From assembly GCF_000147695.2 (NCBI RefSeq), contig NC_015958.1:1728001-1792000 (forward strand): a stretch of 64,000 nucleotides of DNA, written 5' to 3'. Positions 54,482 to 63,205 of the stretch are shown in pieces (the stretch's first letter is position 1; each line of letters starts with the position of its first letter). Source of the DNA: Thermoanaerobacter wiegelii Rt8.B1 (lineage in GTDB: Bacteria > Bacillota > Thermoanaerobacteria > Thermoanaerobacterales > Thermoanaerobacteraceae). The notes beneath the pieces were generated by a model. It did no database searches and had not been told where the DNA came from. It worked only from the letters and a program-made list of their open reading frames with translations. A program made the position numbers and the translations under genes.

Positions 54482-55834
54482 ATGGCAACTAAAAAAGAAA
54501 TAAAAGAAATACTTAATTTAGCATTACCTGCAGTTGGAGAAATGCTATTATACATGGTAGTGTGGGTAATAGATACAATGATGGTAGGGCATTTTGGCGG
54601 TAAAGATAGTGTCAGCGCTGTAGGCCTTGCATCAGAAATTATATATACCTTCTCTAATATTTTTATAGCAATGGGAATCTCCATAGGAGTAACTTCTTAT
54701 GTCGCCCGCAGTATAGGAGCGAAAGATTTTGAAGCTGCCGAAAAATACGCATCTCAAGGAATTCTTTTAGGATTTATTTTTGCTATTTTCATTTCTTTAA
54801 TACTTTTTACCTTTGCAGAAAATTTTTTAATAATAGCTGGCGCTACTGGTAATGTGCTTGTCTTAGGAAGGATATTTATAAAAATTGCATCAATAGGTAT
54901 TTTCTTTAATATGCTTATGAATGTATTAAACGCAATTTTAAGAGCTCAAGGAAATACAAAAACACCTATGATAGGAGCAAGTATAGTCATATTTATTAAT
55001 ATTTTATTGGACTGGATTTTAATATTTGGAAAATTAGCCTTTCCTCCTTTAGGTGCAAAAGGGTCTGCAATTGCTACTACTATAGCACAAATTACTGGCT
55101 TTATATTTATAATGTTATATTACTTCAACCAAAAAATATTAAATATCGAGCTTCGTGATATAGTGAACTTTGACAGGCAAATAATTGTAGATATACTGAA
55201 ACTTGCCTTCCCTGCTTCTCTTCAAGAAGCTGCCTTTGACATAAGTCGACTTATTTCAATATTCATGATAATGCACCTTGGGACAGTAGCTTTTGCAGCA
55301 AATCAAATTGCAACTACGATTGAATCTATATCCTTTATGCCAGGATGGGGTTTTGCAGTCGCTGCAACCACAATGGCAGGTCAAATGGTAGGAGCTAAAA
55401 AATATGACAGTGCAAAAAGGTATACAAATATTTCGGCATTATTTGCTGTAGCAATTATGGGTACAATGTCTATACTATTTCTGACAATACCCCATCTCTT
55501 TATAAGAGCTTTTATAAAAGATGCTGACGTAATAGCTGTCGGCATCCTTTGCCTTATGGTAGCCTCCATTGAACAGCCTTTTATGGCAGTTGGTATGGTT
55601 TATGGAGGAGGCCTTAAAGGAAGTGGAAATACAAAGACTCCCTTTATTATCTCCACAATATCCAGCTGGTTTATAAGACTTCCTCTTATGTACGTAGTCA
55701 TTTACATCTTAAAATTAGGAGTTGTATATGTATGGTTTGTAACAGCTATCCAATGGGCTTTTGAAGGAACTACAATGTATTTATACTTTAGAAAAGAAAT
55801 AAATAAATTAAAAAGTGCAGTAAAAGATTTTTAA
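54482..55834 (+). CDS. MATE-family multidrug/metabolite exporter
   Basis: 450 aa from ATG 54482 after AGGAGGTG. Twelve predicted membrane segments in two similar halves: the first with VWVIDTMMVGHFGG and the second with the corresponding SLQEAAFDISRLISIFMIMH. Family proteins export cationic compounds or metabolites in exchange for sodium or protons. Substrate unknown. It has its own terminator. Confidence 0.93.
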   Translation: MATKKEIKEILNLALPAVGEMLLYMVVWVIDTMMVGHFGGKDSVSAVGLASEIIYTFSNIFIAMGISIGVTSYVARSIGAKDFEAAEKYASQGILLGFIFAIFISLILFTFAENFLIIAGATGNVLVLGRIFIKIASIGIFFNMLMNVLNAILRAQGNTKTPMIGASIVIFINILLDWILIFGKLAFPPLGAKGSAIATTIAQITGFIFIMLYYFNQKILNIELRDIVNFDRQIIVDILKLAFPASLQEAAFDISRLISIFMIMHLGTVAFAANQIATTIESISFMPGWGFAVAATTMAGQMVGAKKYDSAKRYTNISALFAVAIMGTMSILFLTIPHLFIRAFIKDADVIAVGILCLMVASIEQPFMAVGMVYGGGLKGSGNTKTPFIISTISSWFIRLPLMYVVIYILKLGVVYVWFVTAIQWAFEGTTMYLYFRKEINKLKSAVKDF

Positions 55835-55855
55835 TACGCTTTACTGCACCTTTTT
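55815..55855 (+). terminator. Terminator of the MATE gene
   Basis: GTGCAGTAAA (55815-55824) and TTTACTGCAC (55840-55849) followed by CTTTTT; the left arm is within the last codons. Confidence 0.85.
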
Positions 55856-55897
55856 ATCACCATTTAAGCATTATAAAATTAACTGGGAGGAAAGAAA

Positions 55898-56584
55898 ATG
55901 ATTGACGATGGTTTAATCCATGAAATCAGAAATAAATTCCCTTTTATTAAAAACCTAAAGGATAAAAATAAGTTAGACAATTTTATGAAAATCATCAAAA
56001 TTATCAAGTTAGAAAATGAAGAAAAACTTTTAGAAGAAGGAGATTACTGTACCGACATAGTTTTTGTTATAAATGGAGTAGTAAGAGTATATAAACTTTC
56101 TCCTGAAGGAAAGGAAATAACTCTCTACAGACTTTACGATGGCGAAACCTGTGTCCTAAATGTAGCGTCTATTATGAGTAATACACCTTATCCTGCAACT
56201 GCTGAAGCTGAACAAGAAGTTTTAGTTGGTCTTATTCCAGTTTCATTTTATAATGATTTATTTTTTACAGAGCCATCATTCCAACAATTCATTTTTAATA
56301 CTGTATCTACAAGGTTTCAAGAAGTTATATTGTTAATTGATGAAATTGTATTTAAAAATGTAAACTTAAGATTGGCTAAATTTATATTAAAAAAATCAGC
56401 TGAAAATGGGCAAAAAGGAAGCTTGGAAATTACCCATGAAAAAATCGCCGGAGAATTGGGTACCGCAAGAGAAGTAATCAGTAGAATACTTAAAGACTTC
56501 GAAAAAGAAAATATTGTTACACTTTTACGAGGAAAAATTATCATAAAAAATGAAGAAAAATTAAAAAGAATTGCAGAAATGTGA
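55898..56584 (+). CDS. Crp/Fnr-family transcriptional regulator
   Basis: 228 aa from ATG 55898 (GGGAGG upstream). A cyclic-nucleotide-type beta-barrel (EEKLLEEGDYCTDIVFVING, ITLYRLYDGETCVLNVASIM) is followed by a C-terminal winged HTH (ITHEKIAGELGTAREVISRI). There is no FNR-type N-terminal cysteine cluster. The wing matches the short Crp/Fnr group found beside small membrane proteins or redox genes in anaerobes. Next gene downstream is a DUF2892 protein, a likely target. Confidence 0.9.
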   Translation: MIDDGLIHEIRNKFPFIKNLKDKNKLDNFMKIIKIIKLENEEKLLEEGDYCTDIVFVINGVVRVYKLSPEGKEITLYRLYDGETCVLNVASIMSNTPYPATAEAEQEVLVGLIPVSFYNDLFFTEPSFQQFIFNTVSTRFQEVILLIDEIVFKNVNLRLAKFILKKSAENGQKGSLEITHEKIAGELGTAREVISRILKDFEKENIVTLLRGKIIIKNEEKLKRIAEM

Positions 56585-56662
56585 CTTTGTCACTGAATTA
56601 AATTGTATAGTCTTGTATAATAGATATCAAGATAGGAAAAATAAATGGAGGAGGTTATAAAA

Positions 56663-56857
56663 ATGAAAAATGTTGGAAAAATTGATAAAATAATCAGATA
56701 TATAATAGGAATAGCTTTGTTGAGTCTGTTGTTTTTAGTTCATAGTAACATAAGATTTTTGGGATTAATAGGACTTGTACCAATATTAACAGCTGCTTTT
56801 GGTTTCTGCCCATTATATGCCTTATTTGGCATTAATACATGTTCAACAAAAAAATAA
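56663..56857 (+). CDS. DUF2892 (YgaP-type) small membrane protein
   Basis: 64 aa from ATG 56663 after GGAGGAGG. Starts MKNVGKIDKIIRYIIGIALL, two membrane spans, then AAFGFCPLYALFGINTCSTK, the typical DUF2892 end with two cysteines. In YgaP this part anchors a rhodanese domain; here it stands alone. It lies 78 bp after the Crp/Fnr gene and may be under its control, perhaps in sulfur or redox stress. Confidence 0.87.
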   Translation: MKNVGKIDKIIRYIIGIALLSLLFLVHSNIRFLGLIGLVPILTAAFGFCPLYALFGINTCSTKK

Positions 56858-56934
56858 AAATTTTCTTTATGTAATATCTTAGTTTTAAATTTTAAATCAG
56901 TTAATGATGTAATAATTTTTTATCAAATTAATGT

Positions 56935-56951
56935 GAGGGTTTAATACCCTC
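56935..56951 (+). terminator. Terminator after the DUF2892 gene
   Basis: GAGGGT-TTAAT-ACCCTC with flanking T-rich sequence. Confidence 0.7.
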
Positions 56952-57064
56952 CCTCTATTATCTTTTATTTTCTCTTAATATCTTAGTTTTTCTTTAAATT
57001 TCTCATTACAACAAGAGCATCTCATGGCTTATATTATCATTTATTACTTATTTAACCATTAAAT

Positions 57065-58784
57065 AGGTAAGTTTAATAAACCTCATATCTTATTTCCATA
57101 TTATGGCGGGATAGCTCCACTTATCTCATGGGGTTTACCCTCCCATGTCTCACTGGATCTCTGTCCTTAATTCCTTCGTTCTACCTGCCATGAGGTGGAT
57201 GTCATTTCTGCTCCATTGCAGGGTCTTTGCCCGTATGGTGATTATTCTTGTATGACAATTCCCGCTCTTGTTGTCAATATCCCATCTCTTGATTACTTGT
57301 TTTTATTTTATTCCTTCCGTTACCTTTTATATAACGTCGTTCATACTTTCGCTTTCCCTAAAAATTGATTTCTTCTTAAGGGTCAGCTCTTTAGATGTGA
57401 TTAAGTTAAAGCTGAAGAAAAGATGATTAACCCTTAATTGATTTGATAGTATATTGCACTTTTTATGCAACTTCCTGTAATGCTGGCCTCTTTATGTCCT
57501 TCATCATCTTGATTGGGTCATATTTTACTCCTTTCTTTAATATGACATAAATATCCTTATTAGTTTGTTGCCCAATACTATTAATGATTGCTTCTTTTTA
57601 GCGGGTTTTGCGCTCTGGTAGTGTAATATTTGTGAAGTTCACGAAATTCTTCGTTTTTTGCCACCAAAGCCATTACTGCAGTAAATAGTACTCTCCTCAA
57701 TCGCTTCCTCCCTCTTTTACTTATTGTCGTTTCTCCTTTATGCTTACCAGAGCTATTCTCTACTAGGTTTAATCCTCCTAGTTTTTGTATCTGTTTCGGA
57801 TGTTCATATTTTTCAATATCTCCTACTTCTGCAATAAAACCTGCTACTGTATTTACTCCTATCCCTTTGATTCCTAGCAGTTCTTTAACCCCTGGTATCT
57901 CAACTATTAATTCTTCTATCTTCTTCTCTATTTCCTCAATTTGTTTTTAAAAAATTCGTATTGTTCAATGAGGGTCTTTATCTCATATTCTGCCATCTTC
58001 ATTCCCTGCTTCTTCCCTATGCTCTTCCTCGCAGTTTCTATTAGCTTTATAGCCCTTTTTTCTCCTACCCCCCTTTGTACTTCTTTCTTCCATATCGATA
58101 GGATTTCTCCACTGCTTTTTTCTGCTATCTTTTCTGGTGTTGGAATTTCTTTTAATGTGATAAGTGCTGCTTTCCCTTCCCAGTCTGAAAATACGCTGTT
58201 AAACTCTGGAAAGTATATGTCTATCCATCTTGTTATTTGATTCTTTATCATCCCTATTTGTTTGTTCAACCTGTCTTTTATGTCCATCGCTATCCTTAAT
58301 TCTGCATATACTCCTTCAGGTATTGTCGGTTCTACATATCTCCCATCTTTTACTAGCATTGCTATTGTTTTTGGGTCTTTTCTATCGCTTTTTGTGGGAG
58401 AATTGTCATCTAATTCTTTGCTCCTCTTTACATGAAATGGATTAACCATTACTACCTTTATGTTATTGTCTTTAAGGTATTGGACTAAACATACCCAATA
58501 TTGTCCTGTCGGTTCCATCCCTACTATTAGTTTGTTTTTCTTATGTCTCTCCATCAAGTCTTTCGCCCATTTAGAAAATTTTGTCATACCTTCTCTATTG
58601 TTCTCAAATCTTAGGTATTTCCCATATTCTACTCCTCTGTAGTCAAATGCTCTGGCATAATGGCTTTCTTTTGCTATGTCTACTCCTACAATTAATGTGT
58701 CTTCTGTTACTTGCAAAATCTTTTCATTTTGTGTATACTTCATTTTAGGTACCTCCTGTTTATTTTGATAATTCGAGGTAAGTT
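57065..58784 (-). mobile_element. Decayed IS110-family (IS1111-like) element
   Basis: An IS110-type transposase pseudogene with about 400 bp of unusually GC-rich non-coding sequence downstream of it and about 40 bp upstream to the proposed edge. AGGTAAGTT at 57065-57073 recurs at 58776-58784 and is proposed as the repeated target core at the two ends; IS110 elements make no ordinary target duplications. A long downstream non-coding segment is the arrangement of IS1111-type elements, whose guide RNA is encoded there. The edges are inferred. Confidence 0.55.
57463..58743 (-). pseudogene. IS110-family transposase with three frameshifts
   Basis: The first 271 codons are intact: LIVGVDIAKESHYARAFDYR (DEDD catalytic Asp), KLIVGMEPTGQYWVCL (Glu) and KSDRKDPKTIAMLVKDGRY (Asp pair). 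The C-terminal half, including GVKELLGIKGIGVNTVAGF, QKLGGLNLVENSSGKHKGET and ISKRGRKRLRRVLF, needs three single-base additions, at 57944-57948, 57595-57599 and 57549-57551, to reach TAA 57463. The span of 1281 nt plus three gives 428 codons, a normal IS110 length. GGAGGTACCTAAA precedes ATG 58743. Confidence 0.87.
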
Positions 58785-58890
58785 CTTAAACTTACACTCT
58801 GTATTTTATCAGGAGGTACTTATTTTTTCAAAGTCCATTCTTCTTTATTTTTTATTCATTACAGGAATGCTCCATTAATTTGATATATCT

Positions 58891-60258
58891 TTAAAAAAAT
58901 GAAGGCAACACCAATGCCACACTTTCCACATGGTGCGTATAAGGGAACATATCAACAGGCTGAACTTCCATCGTTTTGTATCCATTGTCCTCAAGGTATC
59001 TTAAATCCCGTGCTAATGTGGAAGGATTGCAAGAGACGTATACAATTTTTTTCGGATTCATTTTTATAACTGCTTCTAAAACAGATGTATCACAGCCCTT
59101 TCTTGGAGGATCCATTATAACTACATCTGCTTTGACTCCTTTATCAGCCAACTCAGGCATTACTTTTTCCGCATCCCCTGAAATAAATTCCACGTTTTTA
59201 ATGCCATTTATGTAAGCATTTCTCTTTGCGTCTTCCACTGCTTGGTGGACAGCCTCAATACCATAGACAAAGGCTGCCTTTTGTGCTGCAAACAAAGATA
59301 TAGTCCCTATACCACAATACACATCTATTACAGTCTCCTCACCTTTTAAATCAGCATATTCAAGGGCTTTTCCGTATAAGACTTCTGTTTGAACAGGATT
59401 TACCTGAAAAAATGACAAAGGGGATATTTCAAATTTTATGTCTTTTATATAGTCAATAATATTATCGCTTCCGTAAATAGTTATATTTTCCTCCCCCATA
59501 ATCACATTAGTTTTTTTGGTATTAATATTTATTACTACACTTTTAAGCCCCCTTATCTCTTCTTTTAAAGCATCAATCAGTTGTTTTTTATATTGTATGT
59601 CCTTTCCATTAATCACAATAACAGCCATAACTTCCCCAGTTTTAAAAGCAACTCTTGTGACAATATGCCTTATCAGACCTTTTCCTGTTTTTTCGTCATA
59701 TACAGATATGTTGTATTTTCTAATCCAATTCCTTACAATCCTAGCAATCTCATCACTAATCTCATGCTGTATCATACAACTTTCCACAGGCACAATGTCA
59801 TGAGAACGAGGAGCGTAAAAACCTGTAACAGCAGCTTTCCCTTCAACCATTCCAACTGGAAATTGTGCTTTATTTCTATACCGCTGAGGCTTTTCCATCC
59901 CTATGGTATCGTGGACTCTAGTATACACTTTGCCTATTCTCTCTAAATTGTCTTTGACTTTTTGTGTTTTATATTTTAACTGCCCTTCGTAGCTTAAATG
60001 CTGTAAAGAACAGCCACCGCACTTATCTGCATAAGGACATAAAGGTTCTACTCTATCACGGGACTTTTCTAATATTTCTACTACATGACCTATAACGTAA
60101 TTTTTGGAAATTTTATCTATTTGTGCAACGACCCTCTCTCCTGTCAATGCTCCTTCTACAAAGACAGCCACTCCTTCAATTCTTCCAACTCCTTGGCCTT
60201 CATGGGCCATATTGTCAATATATACCTCGTATTTTTCCCCTACTTTTATGTCGTGCAA
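58891..60258 (-). CDS. RlmD/TrmA-type uracil-5-methyltransferase
   Basis: 455 aa, complete. TRAM domain (VYIDNMAHEGQGVGRIEGVA), Fe-S cysteines (CPYADKCGGCSLQHLSYEGQ), SAM-binding DVYCGIGTISLFAAQ, VIMDPPRKGCD and the catalytic cysteine in VYVSCNPSTLARDL. It methylates a uracil in 23S rRNA or tRNA; the exact site is not resolved. It is paralogous to the frameshifted gene at 32981-34340. Confidence 0.93.
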   Translation of the reverse strand: MHDIKVGEKYEVYIDNMAHEGQGVGRIEGVAVFVEGALTGERVVAQIDKISKNYVIGHVVEILEKSRDRVEPLCPYADKCGGCSLQHLSYEGQLKYKTQKVKDNLERIGKVYTRVHDTIGMEKPQRYRNKAQFPVGMVEGKAAVTGFYAPRSHDIVPVESCMIQHEISDEIARIVRNWIRKYNISVYDEKTGKGLIRHIVTRVAFKTGEVMAVIVINGKDIQYKKQLIDALKEEIRGLKSVVININTKKTNVIMGEENITIYGSDNIIDYIKDIKFEISPLSFFQVNPVQTEVLYGKALEYADLKGEETVIDVYCGIGTISLFAAQKAAFVYGIEAVHQAVEDAKRNAYINGIKNVEFISGDAEKVMPELADKGVKADVVIMDPPRKGCDTSVLEAVIKMNPKKIVYVSCNPSTLARDLRYLEDNGYKTMEVQPVDMFPYTHHVESVALVLPSFF

Positions 60259-60358
60259 TTCAAAAACGCCTCCTTCACAATTATTATACCTTTATATAGC
60301 AAAAAAATATAGAGGATAATACATCCCCACAGTTTGTTGACAAAGTTAAAAAATTTTC

Positions 60359-60405
60359 AAAGGAGATATTTTGCATCGTCCCTCCTTATGCAAAATATCT
60401 CCTTT
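60359..60405 (-). terminator. 18-bp perfect inverted repeat downstream of the glucoamylase gene
   Basis: AAAGGAGATATTTTGCAT (60359-60376) and ATGCAAAATATCTCCTTT (60388-60405) around an 11-base loop. TTTGTTGACAAAG and AAAGTTTGTCTAC extend the symmetry loosely, and ATACATCCCC occurs on both flanks (near 60320 and 60430). It is likely a terminator. Confidence 0.7.
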
Positions 60406-60447
60406 ACAAAAGTTTGTCTACAGTCTGAGAGGAATAATACATCCCCG

Positions 60448-62562
60448 CTATTTTTTCCCTAACACATATCTATCATAAACTGTTTGAGGCATATCTACAA
60501 CTTTATGCTCTATATTTGAAACGAACAATACTACATACTCTGCATGGGCCCAGTTAAGAGGCGATGCAGAATCTGTAGGAAGTCCTGTATCTTCCCAAAC
60601 TTGCTCAGACAACACATAGCCTTGATTTGCAAAATTCTCCATTGCCTTAAGGTATTCATCAGCACTTTTACCTGCCGCTATTTCATACATACCTCTTTCA
60701 CCAGTAAGAAGAGGCCATAATCTTCCTTTACCTGTGCCATGATATGGTTCTGTTTTAGAGGGCTCTCCATAGCCATCATGATTATACCTATACCAACAAG
60801 GACCTTTTGGAGTATTAACTTTTATGAGGTTGTCTACTACATAAATAGTGCTTAATATTTTAGGGTCATTGGCAGGTTTTACTCCCAACCGCACCAATTC
60901 AAGAAAACTTGGGTCTACAATTTCCTTTTGGTCATAGACTCCACCGCCGTTAGCGATGCTTATTAAAAAGTCTGAATTTGGATCCGGTAGTCCTGCTATT
61001 CTTATATAATACTGCCCGTTTCCATAAGGTCCTTTTGTTGTATAAGTCAGCTCATCAATTAATTTTTGCCATTTATCAGCCTTATCCAAATATTTTTGTG
61101 CACTTTCCATATCTTTATTTTGTTTTGCTATGTCCGCAGCACATACAAGTCCCGCAACTTCAGCTGCCATTGTAGCAGGTGAATATCCCCCTGCTTCTTC
61201 CCATCTTTCTTGCCCTGTTTTGGGGCCAATTTTTATAATAAAGTCCGCAAGAGGTTTTACCAATTTTTCGTACAAATCATACCGCTTTAGCTGATATGCC
61301 AGTATTATAGGGTCTGCTTGCTCATCCATTTGAATGCCATTCCAATAAGGCCCCCCATTTATCCAGGTATTTTGTGGAATAAACCCATTTTTCTCTACTA
61401 CCATAGTTAAAAAGTCTAAAGCTCTATTAGCAGAATCTTTGTCTCCAGCTGCAATAAAAGCATTCGCAATGTGATATAAGTCCCTTGCCCAAACTAAGTG
61501 GTATCCCCCTTTATTTTCATCTCCTTGACCTTCACCCCATGGAATTGAAAGAGAAGCAATGTAGGCACCTTTATTAGTCTTATCTTCACTAGCTTTTAAA
61601 ATCATCATACTCGTGTAGTATAACTCATTAGCTTTTTCTTTAAAATCTTTAAGCCCATCACAGTATTTATTCCACTCAGCAATGTATATGCCAAGCATTT
61701 TATCATAATTGTCCTTTAATGTACTCAAAGCAGTTTTTGCTGCCTCCTCTTCACTTTCTCCAAAAGAAAGCACTGTTTTAAACTCTGTCTTATCGCTTAA
61801 ATCTATCTCTATTCCTTCAATAATATTCCCTCTTGCCTTGTCAAAATGTTGTGTCATAGTTTTGTTTTTTTCTAAATCTGATATCGGGTCATTCACCTGA
61901 TTATATCCTATAGAATACCCTTTCCATTTTACATCAGTTGTCAAAGCTGAATATATTTTTTCTCTATGTACTATAAGAATTTCCTTATCATTTGCCTTTA
62001 TAACATACCCCTCATTGTATTTACCTTGATTAGCAATATGAGGGTCATAAGCAAGATAAAGTTTATAATCTTATACATTCCCTTTCAATGCTTCAAATGT
62101 TGTCTTCATAATAACAGAATTCCTTCTAGGATCAGTGAATATCTCTTTTGTAATCCTATATCTTCCTTGTTTGTCAGTATTTATTAGTTTAAATGCTAAA
62201 GACCTAGTGTTGAGTTTCTCCACTTTGCTCACTGTATCCTTTGTCTCATCAGAAACAAAACTTTTTCCGTCAGTTACTAAAAATTTTAAAAATTTGCTAT
62301 TAGCCATATCAATCGTGGGATAGTAAACTTCTGATATTGCACCATGAGTCAAAGTAAACCATACCTTTGAAACATCATTATTTGCAGTTCCAATGCCTTG
62401 TTTTTGAGCAGATGCCCAAGTGTCCTCTTTGCCAGGTGCCTGTGGTGCTTCATTAGCAGTTAAGTGCTGAATTTTTACATAAGAAACATCAGAAGAACAT
62501 CCTGAAAAAATAGTTATTGAAAAAATTATTAAAAATAATATCGCTACAATTTTTCTATTCAT
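60448..62562 (-). pseudogene. GH15 glucoamylase lipoprotein, interrupted by in-frame TAA
   Basis: A single 705-codon frame carries a TAA at 62071-62073. The first part has a lipoprotein signal (ILFLIIFSITIFSGC) and the N-terminal beta domain (GIGTANNDVSKVWFTLTHGA). After the stop the same frame continues DYKLYLAYDPHIANQGKYN and includes the whole (alpha/alpha)6 domain, with WARDLYHIANAFIAAGD, RWEEAGGYSPATMAAE (general acid) and LSEQVWEDTGLPTDSA (general base). The enzyme would release glucose from starch ends outside the cell. With the stop only a 163-aa fragment is made unless it is read through or the base is wrong. Confidence 0.9.
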
Positions 62563-62589
62563 CTAATAACACCTCCGTCTTATATCTCT

Positions 62590-62627
62590 ATTTTATCTCA
62601 AATCATAACTTTGTGCAAACGTTTGTT
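62590..62627 (-). promoter_or_regulatory. Glucoamylase promoter with overlapping LacI/CcpA-type operator
   Basis: Minus strand TTGCAC (62613-62618), 17-bp spacer, TAAAAT (62590-62595). The dyad TGCAAACGTTTGTT (62614-62627) overlaps the -35 and resembles a cre or LacI-family operator, with a central CG. Consistent with repression in the absence of inducer or in rich sugar. Confidence 0.7.
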
Positions 62628-62644
62628 ATGAATAAAAAAGAAAA

Positions 62645-62665
62645 AATACACTTAGAAAGTGTATT
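62645..62665 (-). terminator. Terminator of the thioesterase gene
   Basis: AATACACTT and AAGTGTATT pair, followed by TTTTTT on the minus strand, upstream of the glucoamylase promoter. Confidence 0.82.
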
Positions 62666-62737
62666 GAGAAAAAATCGGTTACCCTATTATTTATTATAAC
62701 TCATTTTAATAGTATTTTATACCATTTTTTATAAATT

Positions 62738-63154
62738 TTAATCACAGCATTTTGCAAGCATTTCATAAACTTCTGGCATTACTTTTTTTAAATTGATAGG
62801 CTTTTTTTCAAGATTTGTAAAGGGATGCTCTGTATAACCTTGTGCTAAAAGTTTGTTATCCTCTTTGCGTATTATATCATATAAAAATTTAAGACGAGTT
62901 CCTTTCACAAATTCTAATCGTGTTCGTATTATTATGAGGTCATCGTACAAAGCAGAAGAAAAATATTTACACTGAGCGTCAATTACAGGTAGCATTACAT
63001 TTTTTTCTTCTAAGCTTCTGTAGGACATCCCCAAAGAGCGAAAAAACTCCGTCCTGCCAATTTCAAACCAATTAAAATAATTGGAATAGTAAACTATACC
63101 CATTTTGTCCGTTTCTCCGTATCGAACCCTTACCTCGGCATCCCATACATGCAT
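62738..63154 (-). CDS. Acyl-CoA thioesterase, YbgC/4HBT hotdog family
   Basis: 138 aa. VRVRYGETDKMGIVYYSNYF contains the catalytic DxMGxVYYxxY motif of YbgC-type thioesterases, with WFEIGRTEFFRSLG after it. It hydrolyses short acyl-CoAs. ATG 63154 follows AAGGAG. It lies downstream of pyk with a terminator between them. Confidence 0.92.
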   Translation of the reverse strand: MHVWDAEVRVRYGETDKMGIVYYSNYFNWFEIGRTEFFRSLGMSYRSLEEKNVMLPVIDAQCKYFSSALYDDLIIIRTRLEFVKGTRLKFLYDIIRKEDNKLLAQGYTEHPFTNLEKKPINLKKVMPEVYEMLAKCCD

Positions 63155-63180
63155 AATTTAAATCACTCCTTAAAAAAACA

Positions 63181-63203
63181 AAGACAAGAGAAAATCTTGT
63201 CTT
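63181..63203 (-). terminator. Terminator of pyk
   Basis: AAGACAAGA and TCTTGTCTT around a five-base loop, followed by T-rich sequence on the minus strand. Confidence 0.87.
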
Positions 63204-63205
63204 AT

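Noticed and set aside
56581-56593. GTGACTTTGTCAC palindrome as a Crp/Fnr site before the DUF2892 gene
   Set aside because: Spacing does not fit TGTGA-N6-TCACA or TTGAT-N4-ATCAA, and it overlaps the regulator's stop codon; not strong enough to list.
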